DNA of 6,487 nucleotides, from assembly GCA_018262455.1 (NCBI GenBank), contig JAGSPR010000381.1, forward strand, positions 1-6,487. The letters run 5' to 3'. The stretch's first letter is position 1. Every line of letters begins with the position of its first letter. This DNA is from Deltaproteobacteria bacterium (GTDB lineage: Bacteria > Myxococcota > Polyangia > Haliangiales > Haliangiaceae). The notes beneath the pieces are model-generated. The model had not been told where the DNA came from, did not search any database, and saw nothing but the letters and a program-made list of their open reading frames with translations. A program made the position numbers and the translations under genes. Below, piece after piece: positions 4,142 to 6,487 of the stretch.

Positions 4142-4885
4142 GTGCAGAAATACCTCCCGGCCTGGGCGTTTGGTGTGCTGTCGGCGGCGGGCGTCGTGCT
4201 CGTCGCATCGATGTTCGTCAACTGGGTCGACGTCGGCGGGCAATCCGCGACCGGGCTCGGCCTGGCGTGGGACAACATGAGCTGGCTGTTCCTCGTGCCG
4301 GTCGTCGGTGGGTTGCTCGCCGCCTCCGCCGCGAACCGCTCGGAGCACACCCGGCTCGCGGCGATCGCAGCAGGTGTCGTGGTCTCGGGCGACGTGATGT
4401 TCCAGTTCGCGAAGAACCTCGTCGACTCCGGCGTGGACACCTGGCTCATCCTCGGCGGCGCGGGCGTGATCCTCGGCGGCATCACCACCACGCGTCGCAG
4501 CTGGCGGGTGGCCGGCGGAGCCGCGGTGCTCGTCGGGTTCTTCGCGCCGTGGGATGACAGCTCGATGTGGCGGATGCTGACCAGCCACGAGCTCGACTTC
4601 CTCACCCGTGGACTCGGGATCACGGTCCGGATCCTGTGGTTCGTCCCGCTCGCAGGGCTCGTCGCGGTCGCCAGCGGATCGTCGGTGTCGGCACGCGGCG
4701 GACGCCTCGCGCTGGTTGCGGGCGCGACCGTGTTCGGTTCGTTCGTGTGGGTCATCGGCTCCGCCGCGAACACCGTGCTCGCCTGGGGCGCATGGGCTGC
4801 GCTCGGTGCCAGCGCACTGGCGCTCGTGATCGGCGTGTTCGCTCCGGGCTCGGCGACCCGGCCCGCGGTCGCGGCGAAGGCCTGA
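4142..4885 (+). CDS. Polytopic membrane protein with internal duplication
   Basis: 247 aa from GTG 4142; no family recognised. About eight hydrophobic helices lie near 8-26, 47-63, 71-90, 100-115, 121-136, 163-178, 187-206 and 210-233. The protein appears to be two related four-helix units, about 11-114 and 122-233, offset by roughly 117 residues: FVNWVD answers FFAPWDD, WLFLVPVVGGLLAASA answers ILWFVPLAGLVAVASG, RLAAIAAGVVVSG answers RLALVAGATVFGS, and LILGGAGVILGG answers ALGASALALVIG. A Trp-Asp-type motif after the first helix of each unit is a likely loop feature. No catalytic motif is evident. The lipoprotein gene overlaps its end and the peroxiredoxin gene follows closely, suggesting an operon headed by this gene. 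The inner-membrane location is confident. Role unknown; a transporter-like, sensor or scaffold function is only speculation. Confidence 0.85.
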   Translation: MQKYLPAWAFGVLSAAGVVLVASMFVNWVDVGGQSATGLGLAWDNMSWLFLVPVVGGLLAASAANRSEHTRLAAIAAGVVVSGDVMFQFAKNLVDSGVDTWLILGGAGVILGGITTTRRSWRVAGGAAVLVGFFAPWDDSSMWRMLTSHELDFLTRGLGITVRILWFVPLAGLVAVASGSSVSARGGRLALVAGATVFGSFVWVIGSAANTVLAWGAWAALGASALALVIGVFAPGSATRPAVAAKA

Positions 4886-5559
4886 TCCGCGCGCTCGCCA
4901 ACGCCGTCGTGGTGATCGCGGCGGTCATCGGACCGATGATCGTGGCGGTCACGGGCACGGGCTGTGACGACCGTCGCTCGGAGGTCAAACCAGTCGAGAT
5001 CGGCTCGCTCGAGGCCTACCTCGCGAGCGTCGCGCGTGCTGATGAGGCAGCGCGGCAACGCGAGATCGCGCGCTGGCAATTCGACGAGGCTGCGTGGCGA
5101 CGGACCGTCGTCGAGCCGTACCGCACGCTCCACGCGGAGTACGTCGCCGCGTGGAACGCCGCGATGCCCTCGCTGGTCGCGCGGCTCGCAGCACCGGGGA
5201 CGATCGAGACCCGGCCACACTTCGCGGACGACCCCCGGCTGACACCGGCGCAGGCCCGCGCGCGGTGGGCGCTGCCGGTCGGGTTCGCCAGCCAGGTCGC
5301 CTCGCAGGGCGGCGTGCCGATCGATCTGGTGTTCGTGCGTGACGGTGATCGATGGCGAGCGATCACCGGGCTCGATCGCATCATCCGGTCACACGTCGCC
5401 GCGCTCGATACCACCTGCGCCAGCGTGCTCGATCTCGCCGCCCCACCCCCGCGGTGCCGCGACCTCGCGTGGGAGATCGCCGACGCCGCCCTGAGAACCG
5501 ATCGCGCACGGTTCGCGCACGCGTGCTCGCTGGCGGCGAGCCACTGTGCTACGCCGTGA
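4882..5559 (+). CDS. Small putative lipoprotein of unknown function
   Basis: 225 aa if translation begins at CTG 4882, whose TGA overlaps the stop of the preceding gene (CTGA, 4-bp overlap). That start gives a convincing lipoprotein signal: MIRALAN with Arg3, a hydrophobic core VVVIAAVIGPMIVAV, and the lipobox TGTG|C with Cys28. GTG 4909 or 4912 would also reach the Cys but leaves no positive n-region; ATG 4936 leaves too short a core. The mature part is helical and charged (about 42-100), then contains LVFVRDGDRWRAITGLD (149-165), which resembles the strand-turn-strand of small alpha+beta folds. Four further Cys (179, 192, 215, 222) suggest two disulfides in the periplasm. The family is not recognised. 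Overlap with the membrane protein gene implies translational coupling and perhaps a shared complex. The coding frame is confident; the start is not. Confidence 0.75.
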   Translation: MIRALANAVVVIAAVIGPMIVAVTGTGCDDRRSEVKPVEIGSLEAYLASVARADEAARQREIARWQFDEAAWRRTVVEPYRTLHAEYVAAWNAAMPSLVARLAAPGTIETRPHFADDPRLTPAQARARWALPVGFASQVASQGGVPIDLVFVRDGDRWRAITGLDRIIRSHVAALDTTCASVLDLAAPPPRCRDLAWEIADAALRTDRARFAHACSLAASHCATP

Positions 5560-5561
5560 CG

Positions 5562-6041
5562 ATGATCAGCAAGGGCGACAAGGTTCCTTCCGTCACCATC
5601 AAGCAGGCCACCCCCGAGGGCGGCTCGGACGTCGACCCGGCGGCGCTGTTCGCGGGCAAGAAGGTCGTGATGTTCTCGCTGCCCGGCGCGTTCACGCCGA
5701 CGTGCTCGGCCAAGCACCTCCCCGGCTACCTCGCGAAGCTCGGCGACCTCAAGCAGCAGGGCGTCGACCTCGTGGCGTGCCTCTCGGTCAACGACGCGTG
5801 GGTGATGAAGGCGTGGGCGGAGCAGCACGATGCGATGGGCAAGATCACGATGCTCGCCGACGGCCAGGGCCTGTTCAGCAAGGCACTCGGCATCGAGACC
5901 GAGATCCCCGGCATGGGCCTCCGCGCTCGTCGCGGCCTGTTCCTCATCGACAACGGCGTGGTGACGTCGGCCGAGGTCGAGGCGCCCGGCAAGTTCGAGG
6001 TGTCGAGCGCCGAGGCCTGCGAGCTCAAGCTCGGCAAGTGA
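5562..6041 (+). CDS. Peroxiredoxin, Prx5/AhpE-like type
   Basis: 159 aa from ATG 5562, full length for the Prx5 family of cytoplasmic thiol peroxidases that reduce hydrogen peroxide and organic hydroperoxides. The opening MISKGDKVPSV matches the family start. PGAFTPTCSAKHLPGY (41-56) is the signature, with peroxidatic Cys48 and the supporting Pro41 and Thr45. VACLSVNDAWVMKAW (71-85) and the Arg pair at 123-124 before LFLIDNG are also typical. Cys73 is at the position of a conserved non-catalytic Cys in human PRDX5. Cys152 lies three to four residues after the position of the usual C-terminal resolving Cys, so a 2-Cys mechanism is possible but uncertain. There is no fused glutaredoxin. The start lies two bases after the lipoprotein stop, so the gene is probably read from the 4142 promoter. 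GTG 5556 is an alternative start adding two residues. No SD is evident. Confidence 0.95.
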   Translation: MISKGDKVPSVTIKQATPEGGSDVDPAALFAGKKVVMFSLPGAFTPTCSAKHLPGYLAKLGDLKQQGVDLVACLSVNDAWVMKAWAEQHDAMGKITMLADGQGLFSKALGIETEIPGMGLRARRGLFLIDNGVVTSAEVEAPGKFEVSSAEACELKLGK

Positions 6042-6042
6042 G

Positions 6043-6487
6043 CTACGGCTCGGGGCGGAACGTGAACGGGTAGCTGACGACCACCGCGCCACCCCCGTTC
6101 GGCTTCGGAAAGCTGATGCCCTGGACCACCGTGGCGACACAGCTGTCGACGTTGGTCATCCCGCTGCCGGTGGCGCTGACCACGACGCCATCCGGGTTGA
6201 TCGTGAACTTCACCGTCACGGTCCCGGCCAGGGTCGGCTTCGACACCAGCTCCTTCTCGTAGCAGTACTGGATCTTCTGGAGGTTGCGCCGGATGAGGCG
6301 CCGGATGATCGCCTTGTCGAGGCCGACATCCGAGCTCGGCTGGCCGATGGTGACCGTCGGCGGCCTCGTGATCTTGCGTCCGAGTCCACCAGCGCCGACG
6401 CCATAGCCGGCTCCGCTGGTTCCGCCACGGTGACCGAGGGTGCCGTAGTTTCCGAGGCCGATCGTGCCCCAGCCGGTGCCACCGCTG
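6043..6487 (-). CDS. AgmX/PglI C-terminal domain protein (TonB-like), 5' part outside window
   Basis: The frame is open from the right edge to the TAG at 6045-6043, showing the last 147 residues. The visible part begins with a Gly-rich stretch (TIGLGNYGTLGHRGG, then GAGYGVGAGG), followed by PPTVTIGQPSSDVGLDKAIIRRLIRRNLQKIQ-type sequence with the YCYEKEL motif, then LAGTVTVKFTINPDG, a Cys in VDSC, and SFPKPNGGGAVVVSYPF. This is the arrangement of myxobacterial AgmX/PglI C-terminal domains, related to TonB C-terminal domains. AgmX and PglI were found through adventurous gliding motility in Myxococcus, but many paralogues exist and the role here may be general envelope energy transduction. Tyr-Cys-Tyr plus the later Cys could form a periplasmic disulfide. 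An internal GTG at 6246 is not the real start. The stop lies one base from the peroxiredoxin stop, and the genes converge. Confidence 0.9.
   Translation of the reverse strand, partial: SGGTGWGTIGLGNYGTLGHRGGTSGAGYGVGAGGLGRKITRPPTVTIGQPSSDVGLDKAIIRRLIRRNLQKIQYCYEKELVSKPTLAGTVTVKFTINPDGVVVSATGSGMTNVDSCVATVVQGISFPKPNGGGAVVVSYPFTFRPEP

Noticed and set aside
2160..4370. Several GCGATCGC octamers resembling the cyanobacterial HIP1 palindrome
   Set aside because: They fall in coding regions and follow from frequent GCG, ATC and GATCG codon combinations. There is no regular spacing or flanking conservation to support a repeat element.
4567..4881. Upstream part of the frame that contains the small lipoprotein (ATG 4567)
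   Set aside because: It lies out of frame within the membrane protein gene and encodes an Arg-rich, domain-free sequence. The signal peptide begins only after 4882.
4129..5220. 363-codon minus-strand open frame over the membrane protein and lipoprotein genes, and a similar 374-codon one at 5016-6140
   Set aside because: Both are low-complexity Arg/Ser/Ala/Thr-rich shadows of genes with signal peptides, helices or family motifs on the plus strand.
5352..5561. Upstream extension of the peroxiredoxin frame
   Set aside because: It overlaps the lipoprotein gene in another frame and is Arg-rich, whereas peroxiredoxin homology starts at ATG 5562.
6216..6482. 88-codon minus-strand frame near the right edge
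   Set aside because: It is a shadow of the AgmX-like gene, which runs through the same bases in another frame with the YCYEKEL and Gly-rich signature.

Overview
The window looks like chromosomal DNA from a Myxococcota bacterium, possibly of the Haliangium/Kofleriaceae type. It is G+C-rich (about two-thirds by eye) with a strong preference for C or G at third codon positions. It carries two lipoprotein genes, one with the Gly/Ser/Asp linker after the lipobox that is common in myxobacteria. At the right edge is the end of an AgmX/PglI-type gene with a glycine-rich stretch before a TonB-like C-terminal domain, an architecture typical of this phylum. The taxonomic placement is inference from gene style. 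There are no mobile elements, tRNA or rRNA genes, or CRISPR arrays.

Layout. Bases 1-339 hold no supportable gene. They contain a strong intrinsic terminator for something left of the window, a second long hairpin, a tandem 22-bp repeat, and a good sigma-54 (-24/-12) promoter. That promoter appears to drive an unrecognised lipoprotein gene (340-1380), which ends at a textbook UUCG-loop terminator. A YihY/BrkB-family membrane protein gene (1440-2321, minus strand) converges on that terminator. It is divergent from a TatD-family metallohydrolase gene (2351-3124), and the two starts are only 29 bp apart. Next comes a TcdA/ThiF-type E1-like enzyme gene (3200-4063). A run of three plus-strand genes follows, probably an operon: an eight-helix membrane protein built from an internal duplication (4142-4885), a small lipoprotein (about 4882-5559) and a Prx5-type peroxiredoxin (5562-6041). 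The AgmX-like gene (6043 to the right edge, minus strand) converges on the peroxiredoxin gene with one base between stop codons.

How it fits together. Most genes are unrelated housekeeping or envelope functions: modified-nucleoside maturation on tRNA, metal-dependent hydrolysis, peroxide reduction and membrane proteins. The most distinctive signal is regulatory. Four gene or operon heads (1440-2321 minus, 2351, 3200, 4142) lack a well-placed Shine-Dalgarno sequence and instead carry a TANNNT -10-like hexamer 6-8 nt before the start codon, as expected for leaderless mRNAs. The sigma-54-type lipoprotein gene has a normal Shine-Dalgarno site. I did not find a novel multi-gene defence or biosynthetic system. 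The best candidates for something undescribed are this promoter architecture, the duplicated membrane protein with its lipoprotein partner, and the structured control region before them.
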